Positions 36,053-43,835 of a stretch of DNA of 64,000 nucleotides are shown here, one piece after another. The notes beneath the pieces are model-generated. The model saw only the letters and a list, made by a program, of their open reading frames with translations, was not told where the DNA came from and ran no database searches. Source of the stretch: Rhodospirillaceae bacterium (GTDB lineage: Bacteria; Pseudomonadota; Alphaproteobacteria; Rhodospirillales; Rhodospirillaceae); the NCBI GenBank assembly GCA_947476695.1, contig CANJRD010000007.1, positions 1 through 64,000 on the forward strand, in the 5' to 3' direction. The position numbers and the translations under genes are program-made. How positions within the stretch are numbered: position 1 is the stretch's first letter; each line of letters opens with the position of its first letter.

Positions 36053-37629
36053 TGCGCGGTTTCTTCGCCGCGATCTTGGCTGTCGTGCTGACGTTCGGCG
36101 CGGCGCACGCCGACAACATCCTGCATCGCGGCAATCGCTACGATCCGGCGAGTCTTGATCCCCATCGCTATAATACGTCTTATGAACAGACGGCTGTTCT
36201 GGACCTGTTCGAAGGCCTGACCGCCTATGGTGCGGACGGCAACGCTACGCCCGGAATTGCGAAAAGCTGGACAGTCTCACCAGACGGCAAAATCTGGACG
36301 TTCACCTTGCGTGCGGGGTTGCAATGGTCCGACGGTAAGCCGCTAACGGCTGAAGACGTGGTGTACTCGTTCCGGCGCTTGATGGACCCCAACACCGCAG
36401 CAACGTTCGCTTCGATCGCATATCTCATTGAGAACGGGCGCGCAGTAAACACCGGCAAGATGCCAGTGGACCGTCTGGGTGTATCCGCGCCGCGCGCCGA
36501 CACAGTCGTTCTAACACTTGAGACCCCGGCGACGTTCTTGCCGGAATTGTTATGCAACGCGTTCATGGCGATCGTTCCGCGGCATGCCATTGAGAAGTTC
36601 GGCGATGCCTGGTTGCGGCCTGAGAACAGCGTCTCGAATGGCGCCTTCGTTCTGAAGGAATGGATTCCCAATGGCCACGTCTTCGTCGTGCGTAATCCTC
36701 GCTATCGCGATGCGGCGCAGGTGAAGCTCGACGGGGTGATGTTATTTCCGACCGAAGACGGCGATGCGGCGGTCTTGCAATTCCGCGCCGGCGGTCTGGA
36801 TACCGTGCGACAGGTGCCTACAACCAAAATCGAGCAGCTGCGCCGGGAAATTCCGGATCAAGTACGCATCGCGCCGGAACTGCTGACTTATTATTTATCC
36901 GTCAATCAGAAACGTCCCTATCTCGCTGATGTGCGCGTGCGCCGTGCGATCTCACTGGCAATTGATCGCGAGGTAATCGCTAACAAGGTGCTGCGCGCGG
37001 GCCAAATCGGCACAGAGACATTCGTGCCGCCGGCAATGCCAGGATATCAAGTGCCAGCCATGCCCACGAGATCGATGGCGCAGCGTATCGAAGAAGCAAA
37101 AATGCTGATGGCTCAGGCCGGTTATGGCCCCGAGAAGCCGCTGCGCCTAACCATGAACACCACCACGACACGCGAGAACCGCCGCCTGGCGGTAGCGATC
37201 GGCGCGATGCTTAAACCAATCGGCATCGAAATGGCTATTCATGGCGCCGAGGGAAAAGTGTTCTTCTCCGATCTGCGTGTAGGGGATTTTGATCTCGGCA
37301 TAGTTGGCTGGGGTGCGGACTACGCCGATGCTGCAACATTCTTGTCTGTGATGATCGTCGGCTCGACCTCCAACTACGGCAAATATTCTAGTGCGGCCTA
37401 TGACGCCTTGATGGCCAAAGCGGCCGATATGACGGATGCGCCCTCACGCGCGGCTGTGTTGCGTGAGGCCGAGGTTCTCATGCTCGCCGATCAACCGATC
37501 GTTCCACTTTATATCGATGCAAGCCGCTATCTGATCGCTCCGCGCGTTGATGGCTGGGTGGACAATGCCGCTGACAACCACCCGAGCCGTTACTTGTCGG
37601 TTGACCGCGCCGTCAGCGCGCCGCAATAG
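36052..37629 (+). CDS. ABC transporter substrate-binding protein, family 5 (peptide/nickel type)
   Basis: 525 residues from ATG 36052, sharing its first base with the P460 stop; GTG 36049 is less likely. Signal peptide (FFAAILAVVLTFGAAHADN), then the SBP_bac_5 pattern: RYDPASLDPHRY, GLTAYGADGNATPGIAKSWT, WSDGKPLTAEDVVYSF, and NTTTTRENRRLAVAI. Such proteins carry oligopeptides or related molecules to a permease. No permease or ATPase genes are near, so it is an orphan. Its codon use is somewhat less G/C-rich than its neighbours, hinting at a different history. Confidence 0.9.
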   Translation: MRGFFAAILAVVLTFGAAHADNILHRGNRYDPASLDPHRYNTSYEQTAVLDLFEGLTAYGADGNATPGIAKSWTVSPDGKIWTFTLRAGLQWSDGKPLTAEDVVYSFRRLMDPNTAATFASIAYLIENGRAVNTGKMPVDRLGVSAPRADTVVLTLETPATFLPELLCNAFMAIVPRHAIEKFGDAWLRPENSVSNGAFVLKEWIPNGHVFVVRNPRYRDAAQVKLDGVMLFPTEDGDAAVLQFRAGGLDTVRQVPTTKIEQLRREIPDQVRIAPELLTYYLSVNQKRPYLADVRVRRAISLAIDREVIANKVLRAGQIGTETFVPPAMPGYQVPAMPTRSMAQRIEEAKMLMAQAGYGPEKPLRLTMNTTTTRENRRLAVAIGAMLKPIGIEMAIHGAEGKVFFSDLRVGDFDLGIVGWGADYADAATFLSVMIVGSTSNYGKYSSAAYDALMAKAADMTDAPSRAAVLREAEVLMLADQPIVPLYIDASRYLIAPRVDGWVDNAADNHPSRYLSVDRAVSAPQ

Positions 37630-37661
37630 TCCGCGAAATTCCCACGTCAGAGAGGTCCGCT

Positions 37662-38654
37662 ATGTCCGATACGTTCCGCGCTTTTGTCGCCGACGAGAAG
37701 GACGGCAAGTACGCCGCCGACTTCCGCAACCTCACCACCGCCGATTTGCCGGCTTATCCGGTGCTGGTCGACGTCGCTTACTCGACCTTGAATTACAAGG
37801 ATGGCCTCGCGGTCACCGGCAAGGGCAAGATCGTGCGCAAGTTCCCGCTGGTCTGCGGCATCGATCTTGCGGGCACGGTCGCTGAGTCCAGCGATGCGAA
37901 CTTCAAGACGGGCGACGCGGTTCTGGTGAACGGCTGGGGGCTGTCGGAAAGCGAGTCCGGCGGTTACACCGCGCGCCAACGCCTCAAGTCGGGACACCTC
38001 ACGCGCATCCCGAAGGCGTTCAGCGCCAAACAGGCGATGGCCATTGGCACGGCGGGTTACACCTCGATGCTCTGCGTGATCGCGCTGGAGAAAGCCGGCG
38101 TGAAGCCGGGCGACGGCGACATCCTCGTCACGGGCGCGGCGGGCGGTGTCGGCTCGGTCGCGGTCGCGCTGCTCGCGAAGCTCGGCTATCGCGTGGTCGC
38201 GGCGACGGGCCGCCCTGAGACGCACGACTATCTGAAGTCGCTCGGTGCGGCGGAATTCATCGCCCGCGCCGATCTCGACAAGGCGGGCCGTCCGCTGGAG
38301 AAAGCGCGCTGGGCCGGCGCGGTGGACTCAGTCGGCTCGAAGACGCTCGCCATGGTTCTCGCGCAGACCAAGGACGAAGGCGCGGTCGCGGCTTGCGGTT
38401 TGGCGGGCGGTGTCGATCTGCCGACCTCGGTCATGCCCTTCATCCTGCGCGGCGTGAAGCTGCTCGGCATCAACTCGGTGACCGCGAGCGCGGCCCGCCG
38501 CGAAGAAGCCTGGGGCCGTCTGGCGCAGGACCTCGATATCGCCAAGCTCGACGCGATGACCTCGGTCGAACCGTTGTCGAACATCAAGGACCTCGGCGAA
38601 CGCATCCTGCGCGGCGAAACGCGCGGACGCGTCGTGATCGACGTGAATAAGTAG
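37662..38654 (+). CDS. acuI: acryloyl-CoA reductase-like MDR oxidoreductase (AcuI/YhdH)
   Basis: 330 residues. The family start FRAFVADEKDGK, STLNYKDGLAVTGKG, FPLVCGIDLAGTV, then the NADPH Rossmann motif VTGAAGGVGSVAVALLAKLG and GYTSMLCVIALEKAGV. The last block LLGINSV and FILRGVKL fit AcuI/YhdH. The enzyme reduces acryloyl-CoA with NADPH, protecting cells from a toxic electrophile. It lies 32 bases after the binding-protein gene and before a palindromic repeat. Confidence 0.9.
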   Translation: MSDTFRAFVADEKDGKYAADFRNLTTADLPAYPVLVDVAYSTLNYKDGLAVTGKGKIVRKFPLVCGIDLAGTVAESSDANFKTGDAVLVNGWGLSESESGGYTARQRLKSGHLTRIPKAFSAKQAMAIGTAGYTSMLCVIALEKAGVKPGDGDILVTGAAGGVGSVAVALLAKLGYRVVAATGRPETHDYLKSLGAAEFIARADLDKAGRPLEKARWAGAVDSVGSKTLAMVLAQTKDEGAVAACGLAGGVDLPTSVMPFILRGVKLLGINSVTASAARREEAWGRLAQDLDIAKLDAMTSVEPLSNIKDLGERILRGETRGRVVIDVNK

Positions 38655-38666
38655 CGGCCACTTGCC

Positions 38667-38776
38667 GTCACCCCGGCGACAGCCTGGGTCCATTCATCAG
38701 CCTGCTAAATGCTGGTGTTCATGCGCGCCTCCCCATGGACCCCGGATCGCGCCGCGCGCGGCTTGTCCGGGGTGAC
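38667..38776. repeat. palindromic intergenic repeat element
   Basis: GTCACCCCGG (38667-38676) is the exact complement of CCGGGGTGAC (38767-38776), and CTGGGTCCAT (38684-38693) nearly matches the complement of ATGGACCCCGG (38735-38745). The inner sequence GCGCCGCGCGCGGC is GC-rich. Arms of this kind (GTCACCCCGGACAAG...) occur as dispersed repeats in alphaproteobacterial genomes, usually between convergent genes; here it lies between acuI and a cupin gene. Only one copy was seen in this window. Confidence 0.65.
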
Positions 38777-38787
38777 AATGGGGAAGG

Positions 38788-39180
38788 CTATCTGAACTTA
38801 TAGTCCCGCACGTTCGCGTCGCCGGGCAGCAGGATGTTGAACATCACCAGCGGCACCAAGCTCGGGTTCGTCGAGTGGTGCAGCGCGCCCGGGGCGACGA
38901 ACAGGAATTCGCCCGCGCTCAGGCGCCAGCCGCCGCCGGCCTGATTTTGGATCAGGTTGTTGCCGGCCATCACGCCGACGAAATGCGCACCGCTGGCGAA
39001 GTGCATCTCGAACGGACCGCCGGTGAGGGGATCTCCCTGTTTGCGGGGCCCCAGGCGCCATTCGATGGCGTCCTGCTTGGCACTGATCGATTCCGTCTCG
39101 CTCACCTTGTGCATCGGCACGTCGATGAAGGTCGTGGTCGAGCGCTCGTTCTGGTCGAGGCCCATCGCGAAGAGTTTCAT
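38788..39180 (-). CDS. cupin domain protein
   Basis: 130 residues from ATG 39180 (MKLFAMGLDQ). A single cupin fold is likely: EMHFASGAHFVGVMAGNNLI, then SAGEFLFVAPGALHHST, where the two-His cluster of the second motif is visible (LHH). The first His-x-His motif is less clear. No signal peptide. Possibly a small metal-dependent dioxygenase, isomerase or sensor; not assigned. Lies 71 bases after a larger exported cupin gene on the same strand. Confidence 0.75.
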   Translation of the reverse strand: MKLFAMGLDQNERSTTTFIDVPMHKVSETESISAKQDAIEWRLGPRKQGDPLTGGPFEMHFASGAHFVGVMAGNNLIQNQAGGGWRLSAGEFLFVAPGALHHSTNPSLVPLVMFNILLPGDANVRDYKFR

Positions 39181-39251
39181 ATGCCGTCTCACTTATTTAA
39201 AAGGCGCGTCGCGTTATCCGAAAACCGGTTCCCACTTTTCGGCGCGACGCG

Positions 39252-40127
39252 CTACTTCGCGACCATGGTGGCGTTATACAGGCCCGGCTCGAATGGCGCG
39301 TCGACGGCCAACACCTGGGCGTCGGTCGTGGCGTCCCAGGCGCTGCCGTTGCCCTTGCGGATGCGCACGGCATCGCCCGCGGAGACGTCATAGGCCTGGC
39401 CGCCTTGCGCGTGATGCAGCGTGCCGGAGATCACGTAGACCAGCACATCGACCGGCGCGGTGGTCGGCATCTGCAGATGCGCGCCTTTCTTCAGGTTGAT
39501 GATGCGCAGCGCGTTGCCGTCGAACTCGTAGCGCTTGGTCGGACCCTTCTGCTTGATGTCCTTGCCGCGCGCGACCGCACCTTTGGGGTCGGCGGTCTTG
39601 GTGTTCACAAAGGCCTGGATCAGGATCATGTCCTGATCCGGCTTCGCGTTGCGGAATGCGCCGGCGGGCATGAACATCGCGTCGCCCGTGCCCAGCTTCA
39701 CCGGGGTCTTGCGCACGCTGACCTCGCCGCTGCCTTTCAGCACGTAAATCATGCTCTCGAAGGTCAGCAGGTGTAGGGCAGGCGCGCCCTTCTTGTAGGT
39801 CATCACCCGCAACGCGCCTTGGGGGAAGTTGTAGGTCTTGGCCTCATAGCGCGACGCATGCGAGGGCGCTTTCGCCACCGCCGCCTGGCCTTGCGCCCAG
39901 TTGAAGTGGCCGAAGTCCTGCGGGTGGCCTTTGCCGTTTTCCCATTCCGCCATCGGCGTCACTTCGACGTCCGCGCCGCGAATGAACAGGATGTCGCCCT
40001 GGTTCGGGCCGACGCCACGGATCGCCCCCGAACTCGGCGTGCCTTCGACGGGCCGCTCGATCCCTTGGGCAAAAGCAGGGCCGCTCAGCGCGATCACGCC
40101 GGCAGCGATCAATGATGTGAATTTCAT
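39252..40127 (-). CDS. exported two-cupin protein
   Basis: 291 residues. Signal peptide (LIAAGVIALSGPAFAQ). Two cupin-like halves are visible: first with TFESMIYVLKGSGEVSV and DAMFMPAGAFRNAKP, second with VDVLVYVISGTLHHAQGG and AGDAVRIRKGNGSAWDA. Histidines of the metal site are sparse, so it may be non-enzymatic or sugar-binding. A small cytosolic cupin gene follows downstream. Substrate unknown; periplasmic location is inferred from the signal. Confidence 0.78.
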   Translation of the reverse strand: MKFTSLIAAGVIALSGPAFAQGIERPVEGTPSSGAIRGVGPNQGDILFIRGADVEVTPMAEWENGKGHPQDFGHFNWAQGQAAVAKAPSHASRYEAKTYNFPQGALRVMTYKKGAPALHLLTFESMIYVLKGSGEVSVRKTPVKLGTGDAMFMPAGAFRNAKPDQDMILIQAFVNTKTADPKGAVARGKDIKQKGPTKRYEFDGNALRIINLKKGAHLQMPTTAPVDVLVYVISGTLHHAQGGQAYDVSAGDAVRIRKGNGSAWDATTDAQVLAVDAPFEPGLYNATMVAK

Positions 40128-40214
40128 GCGCCCCTCCCCAGAAGCGGGACATCGTCTCTGTCCGTCGGGGGATTGTCCATGGAATCCGCCCGGACTTCCA
40201 AGGACTGAATCCGG

Positions 40215-40994
40215 TTAGCTGCTTTCGCGCGCGCGCAAGATCTCCTCGGCCAGCGCCAAGTCGGCGGCGTTGTCGACGTCGATGGGCGCCTCGGGGATGT
40301 CCAGACGCACCACGCGCGCCGTCAGGCCGAAGGCCTTGCCCGCGCCGGCGATGGCTTCGTCCATCGTGAGGCGGCGGAAGATGTGGCGGATGAATATGCC
40401 GACGCCGAAGGCGCGCAAGACCCGCCACGGCTTCTTGCCGAACTGTCCGCCGCCGGCAAAGGCCTGCGCCGCCGCCAGCGCGCGGTCGTTCATCAGCGCA
40501 TAGAGATTGCAGCCTGAGGCGTCGCCGTCCTTGAAATGATGGAACGCTCGCAGGCCGTGGGGATATTTCGCGAGCGTCACCGAGGCGGGCGTCATCGCGA
40601 CGGTGACGTCGGTACCGGCGGCGAGGCTGGCGCGCGCGAACTCATCCAGCAATGTCGGCGTATGCAGCGCGTTGTCGGATGTGGTGATCAGCAGCGGCCA
40701 GGGCGCTGGCGGCATGGCGCGCACGGCGGCGACCACACTCGCCGCGAGGGTGCCGGCGCTGGGCACGGCAACGGCATCCGCGCTCTCGGGCACGCCGCTG
40801 AGCATCTGCGCGTTTTCGATGGAGACGAAGACGCGGCCCACGGCGGCGCTTTCGCGCAACGCCTTCAGCACGCGCGAGAGCATCGGGATGCCGGCGACGG
40901 GGGCGAGCGACTTCTGGGTGACGCCGGTTGCTTGCGCCACGGGATCGGTCGCGCCGCGCCGGCTCGCCGCCATGACAAGGGCTGTGAAGATCAT
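40215..40994 (-). CDS. nucleotidyltransferase family protein (MobA-like NTP transferase)
   Basis: 259 residues. N-terminus TALVMAASRRG with TQKSLAPVAGIPMLSRVLKAL (the NTP-transferase pattern with G-x-x-x-R and P-K/L-x-P), LITTSDNALH (metal-binding Asp near residue 108) and PIDVDNAADLALAEEIL at the end, typical of MobA-like or IspD-like transferases. It probably activates a sugar or polyol phosphate with CTP or GTP for envelope synthesis. It is divergent from the flippase gene (52 bases apart), which fits. Confidence 0.82.
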   Translation of the reverse strand: MIFTALVMAASRRGATDPVAQATGVTQKSLAPVAGIPMLSRVLKALRESAAVGRVFVSIENAQMLSGVPESADAVAVPSAGTLAASVVAAVRAMPPAPWPLLITTSDNALHTPTLLDEFARASLAAGTDVTVAMTPASVTLAKYPHGLRAFHHFKDGDASGCNLYALMNDRALAAAQAFAGGGQFGKKPWRVLRAFGVGIFIRHIFRRLTMDEAIAGAGKAFGLTARVVRLDIPEAPIDVDNAADLALAEEILRARESS

Positions 40995-41046
40995 GTTCGA
41001 ATGTCACGCGACGGCACCGCGTACTCAAGACATAATCGCGTCCGCG

Positions 41047-42447
41047 ATGTTGCCCTCGTTCTTCCGTACCGTCATTTCACATCCGCGCCGCTGGTTCGCC
41101 GACGGCATCCTGGTGCGCGTGCTGCGCAACGCCGGCATGCTGCTGACGGGCCGTGTCGCCACCGGCGTGCTCAATCTGGCGATCCTGTCGATCGCCGCGC
41201 GCACGCTGGGTGTCAGCCAGTTCGGGCTGATCATCCTAGTGCAGACATTCGTGCAGACCGTCACGGCCATCGCCACGTTCCAGTCATGGCAGGCGGTGAT
41301 CCGCTATGGCGCGCTGACGTTCGAGCACGGCGACACGCCCAGCTTCCAACGCCTGCTGCGGTTCTGCACGCTGCTCGACATCGCGGGCGCTTTGATCGGC
41401 ATGGTCGCAGCGATTGTCGCCATCCCGTTTGTCGGGCCGCGCTTAGGCTGGGATGCATCGCTCATGTCCGCGGCGAAGCCCTATGCACTTGTGACGTTGT
41501 TCGCGATTACGGCGACGCCGACGGGTTTGTTGCGGCTTTACAATCGCTTCGATCTGCTGGCGATCCAGTCGACGGTGTCGCCCGCCGTGCGCCTGATCGG
41601 TGTCGGGCTCGCGGCGCTTCTGGATTGGCCGCTCGAGGCTTATCTCGGCGTCTACTTCGCCGGCGGGGCTGCGGCGGGCGCGGTGCTGGTCGCGATGGGC
41701 TGGCAGCAGGCTTACGCGAACGGCCACTTGCGCGGTTTCGCCGCGACGCCGGGGGATTGGTTCCGCATTCCGGCGGATCACCCGGGACTGGCGCGGTTCG
41801 CGATCTTCTCCAACCTGCATGTGACCGTGCAGACGGCCACGGGCTATCTCGCGCCGTTGCTGGTCGGCGCGCTCGCCGGTCCCGCCGCGACCGGCCTGTT
41901 CAAAATCGCGCGCGATGTCGCCACCGCCATCACGCGGCCGGCGGAGTTGCTTAATGCCTCGGTCTATCCGGAATTCGCGCGTCTCGCCGGGCAGGAGAAG
42001 TGGGCGGCCTTCCCGCGCCTGATCCTGCGCGGCGGCGGCATGGCGGCCGGCGCGGGGCTGTTGATCGTCGCCTTCGCGGTGTTCGCGGGGCCTTGGTTCC
42101 TGGCGCTGTTCTTCGGCGCGGACTTCGTCGGCGCGGAGGCGTGCATGGTGCTGCACTGTGTCGCGGCGACGCTCAGCATCGCGGGCTTCGGCTTCGATCC
42201 CGCGCTGTACGCGATGGGCCGTCCGGGTATCCCGCTGCAGGTGAACACCGCGGCGCTGGCGCTCTACCTGCCGGCGCTGGCGATCCTGGCGCCCCGCTTT
42301 GGCGCGACCGGCGCCGGTGTCGCGGGTCTCATCGCCGACAGCAGCGTGTTCATCGTGATGGGGGTTCTGACGTTCCGCCTGGTCCGGCGGAAGATCGCCG
42401 CCCAGCATCATGCATCGCACCAAAGCGCGCCCGCCGCAGCACAGTAG
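41047..42447 (+). CDS. polysaccharide flippase (Wzx/MATE-like)
   Basis: 466 residues from ATG 41047; the frame extends upstream over the divergent gene, which is not credible as coding. About 12 membrane segments are visible, starting near GVLNLAILSIAARTLG and GLIILVQTFVQTVTAIAT, with the motif RTLGVSQFG typical of oligosaccharide flippases. It would move lipid-linked glycan across the inner membrane. The last 98 bases overlap the opposing gamma-glutamylcyclotransferase gene. Confidence 0.85.
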   Translation: MLPSFFRTVISHPRRWFADGILVRVLRNAGMLLTGRVATGVLNLAILSIAARTLGVSQFGLIILVQTFVQTVTAIATFQSWQAVIRYGALTFEHGDTPSFQRLLRFCTLLDIAGALIGMVAAIVAIPFVGPRLGWDASLMSAAKPYALVTLFAITATPTGLLRLYNRFDLLAIQSTVSPAVRLIGVGLAALLDWPLEAYLGVYFAGGAAAGAVLVAMGWQQAYANGHLRGFAATPGDWFRIPADHPGLARFAIFSNLHVTVQTATGYLAPLLVGALAGPAATGLFKIARDVATAITRPAELLNASVYPEFARLAGQEKWAAFPRLILRGGGMAAGAGLLIVAFAVFAGPWFLALFFGADFVGAEACMVLHCVAATLSIAGFGFDPALYAMGRPGIPLQVNTAALALYLPALAILAPRFGATGAGVAGLIADSSVFIVMGVLTFRLVRRKIAAQHHASHQSAPAAAQ

Positions 42448-42829
42448 GATCCAACTTCCAGTCGTTATATCCGCGCGCGATTTCGCCGTAGTAGGCGGGC
42501 TCCGGTTGCGGGCTAAGTCCACGGGCGGCGTCGGGGTTCATCAGGTAGATGAAAGCTTCGGCCGAGCCGTCGTCCGTCTCGACGGTGATGTCGACGCGGC
42601 GATAAAGACGCGGCGCCTCCTCATATTCGTCGAGGGCGCGCAGGTCGGCCGGGGTGAGGCGATACAGTGCGCCGAGCACGACGCCCTTCGGGTCGGGCAC
42701 GATGAGGGCGTAACCCTGAAAGGTCAGGCGATAGCCGGCCAGCCGCGCGGGCGCGACCGGTTGCGCTTTGGGGCAGCGGCGCAGCATGCCGCGTTTCCAC
42801 AAATTTGAGCCGTAGGCGAAATAAAGCAT
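42350..42829 (-). CDS. gamma-glutamylcyclotransferase family protein
   Basis: 159 residues. MLYFAYGSNLWKRGML is the hallmark N-terminus (YGSNL loop), and LDEYEEAPRLYRR carries the catalytic Glu. Enzymes of this family cleave gamma-glutamyl amides to pyroglutamate. The last ~30 residues (RFGAMHDAGRRSSAG) fall in the region overlapping the flippase end and are not conserved, so the true end may be effectively shorter in function. Confidence 0.85.
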   Translation of the reverse strand: MLYFAYGSNLWKRGMLRRCPKAQPVAPARLAGYRLTFQGYALIVPDPKGVVLGALYRLTPADLRALDEYEEAPRLYRRVDITVETDDGSAEAFIYLMNPDAARGLSPQPEPAYYGEIARGYNDWKLDPTVLRRARFGAMHDAGRRSSAGPGGTSEPPSR

Positions 42830-42857
42830 CGGCCAGTCGTACCAAAGCCCGGGCCAT

Positions 42858-42885
42858 AAAAAAGCCCGGCGTTTGCCGGGCTCTT
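42858..42885 (-). terminator. terminator of the small 57-residue gene
   Basis: AAAGCCCGGC (42861-42870), loop GTTT, GCCGGGCT (42875-42882), with A run on the left that becomes a T run on the minus strand. It also lies 30 bases upstream of the gamma-glutamylcyclotransferase start. Confidence 0.8.
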
Positions 42886-42909
42886 TCGTCGCGAGGAAGG
42901 GCGAACCGC

Positions 42910-43083
42910 TTAGGCGGCGGCGCGCGTCTCAAGCGGAAGCTGAAGCTGGCTCAGGCTGAACTGGCGCGCGACCACGCGCGCACGCAGCGTCAGAAGCTCT
43001 TCGGCTTCCGCATGACGGCCACCCACGGTGGCTTCCTGGGCGCTTTCCGACAGGAATTGGACGAGTTCCTCTTGCTGGCTCAT
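42910..43083 (-). CDS. small protein of unknown function
   Basis: 57 residues from ATG 43083 (MSQQEELVQFLSES), with TGGAGA eight bases upstream; the frame is open further back but the extension is not supported. It is predicted almost wholly helical: EELVQFLSESAQEATVGG, then EAEELLTLRARVVARQFSL. A strong terminator follows it. No family is recognised. A ribosome binding site plus a dedicated terminator make it a likely real small gene, perhaps a regulator or adaptor. Confidence 0.6.
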   Translation of the reverse strand: MSQQEELVQFLSESAQEATVGGRHAEAEELLTLRARVVARQFSLSQLQLPLETRAAA

Positions 43084-43835
43084 TTTGGCAATCTCCACTG
43101 ACAACGATCGCCCCTGACCCATCTCGACAACACGCGGGGCACGTACTGGCGACCGACGTCGCGCCCTACCGGCCAATTTTCATGACATTGTCATCCTGCC
43201 GCGCGTACGGGCTTTGGGACAACGCTGATTTTGTGCATTGCAGCAATGACCGCAGTGCATGCCCCCTCCAGGTCGTATGAGGAAGTCTGCGATCCGAGTG
43301 GAAGTCGCGATATCACAGGGTTTTTCACAGGCTTTTCCACCGGCAAAACGATGTCCACCGGCAATCCACAGGGGTCTGTGGACGGCTCGGGGCGTTCCGC
43401 AAACACGTTGCGTTTCAACACGTTGCGATCCGAAGCTCGTGTAACACCCCGATTTGCCTAGATGTTGACCGAATCTGGAAATCAAGCCCAAAATCTAGTG
43501 GGTCCGCTAAAAGTCAGGTTGACCGGAGTCCCCTCGGAGGACACCATACCTCGTAGCGCGGCCGGACTAGAAGCACTGCATCTAGTCGGTCTCACTGGGG
43601 ATATAGGGAGCTTTCGGGGTAGGGGGCGAAGACGCGGACGTCATCCGCGCGGACCTCAACATCGACCGGTTTCCGCGGCCGAAAGGCCGCCGCCAGCCAC
43701 GTCCAACGCCCTTCGATTCGAAGGAGCTGCGGCGGGGCCCAGGTGAACTCGCCTCTGTGAGTCCCGTCGGACGCGCGTTGTCGCGGTCTTTCCGCCTGGG
43801 CGGGCTGATGTAACGGGGTGAGGGGCTTAAATAAT
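43084..43835 (+). promoter_or_regulatory. long upstream region of nrdAB with repeats
   Basis: 752 bases without a credible gene. It holds: (a) a cluster of degenerate DnaA-box-like 9-mers at 43321-43387 (TTTTTCACA, TTTTCCACC, CAATCCACA, TGTGGAC); (b) the direct repeat AACACGTTGCG twice with 15-base period (43402-43412, 43417-43427); (c) a candidate promoter TTGACC-N18-CAAAAT (43465-43494); and (d) a dyad GACTAGA-N9-TCTAGTC (43565-43587), with TCTAGTG at 43494-43500. A leader of ~300 bases follows to the nrdA start. Sites (a)-(d) are plausible binding sites of DnaA, NrdR or others; none is an exact consensus. Confidence 0.5.

Noticed and set aside
43321-43387. Cluster of DnaA-like boxes as a replication origin
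   Set aside because: No 9-mer matches the consensus fully, there is no A/T-rich unwinding stretch, and no dnaA, dnaN or parAB genes lie near. More likely a promoter feature, if anything.
43180-43491. Short open frame of about 100 codons on the minus strand in the nrdA upstream region
   Set aside because: No ribosome binding site, odd composition with many Cys and Arg, and it crosses the repeat cluster. Treated as non-coding.
43500-43835. Cobalamin riboswitch in the nrdA leader
   Set aside because: The conserved B12-box core could not be found; only scattered GCC-rich hairpins are present.
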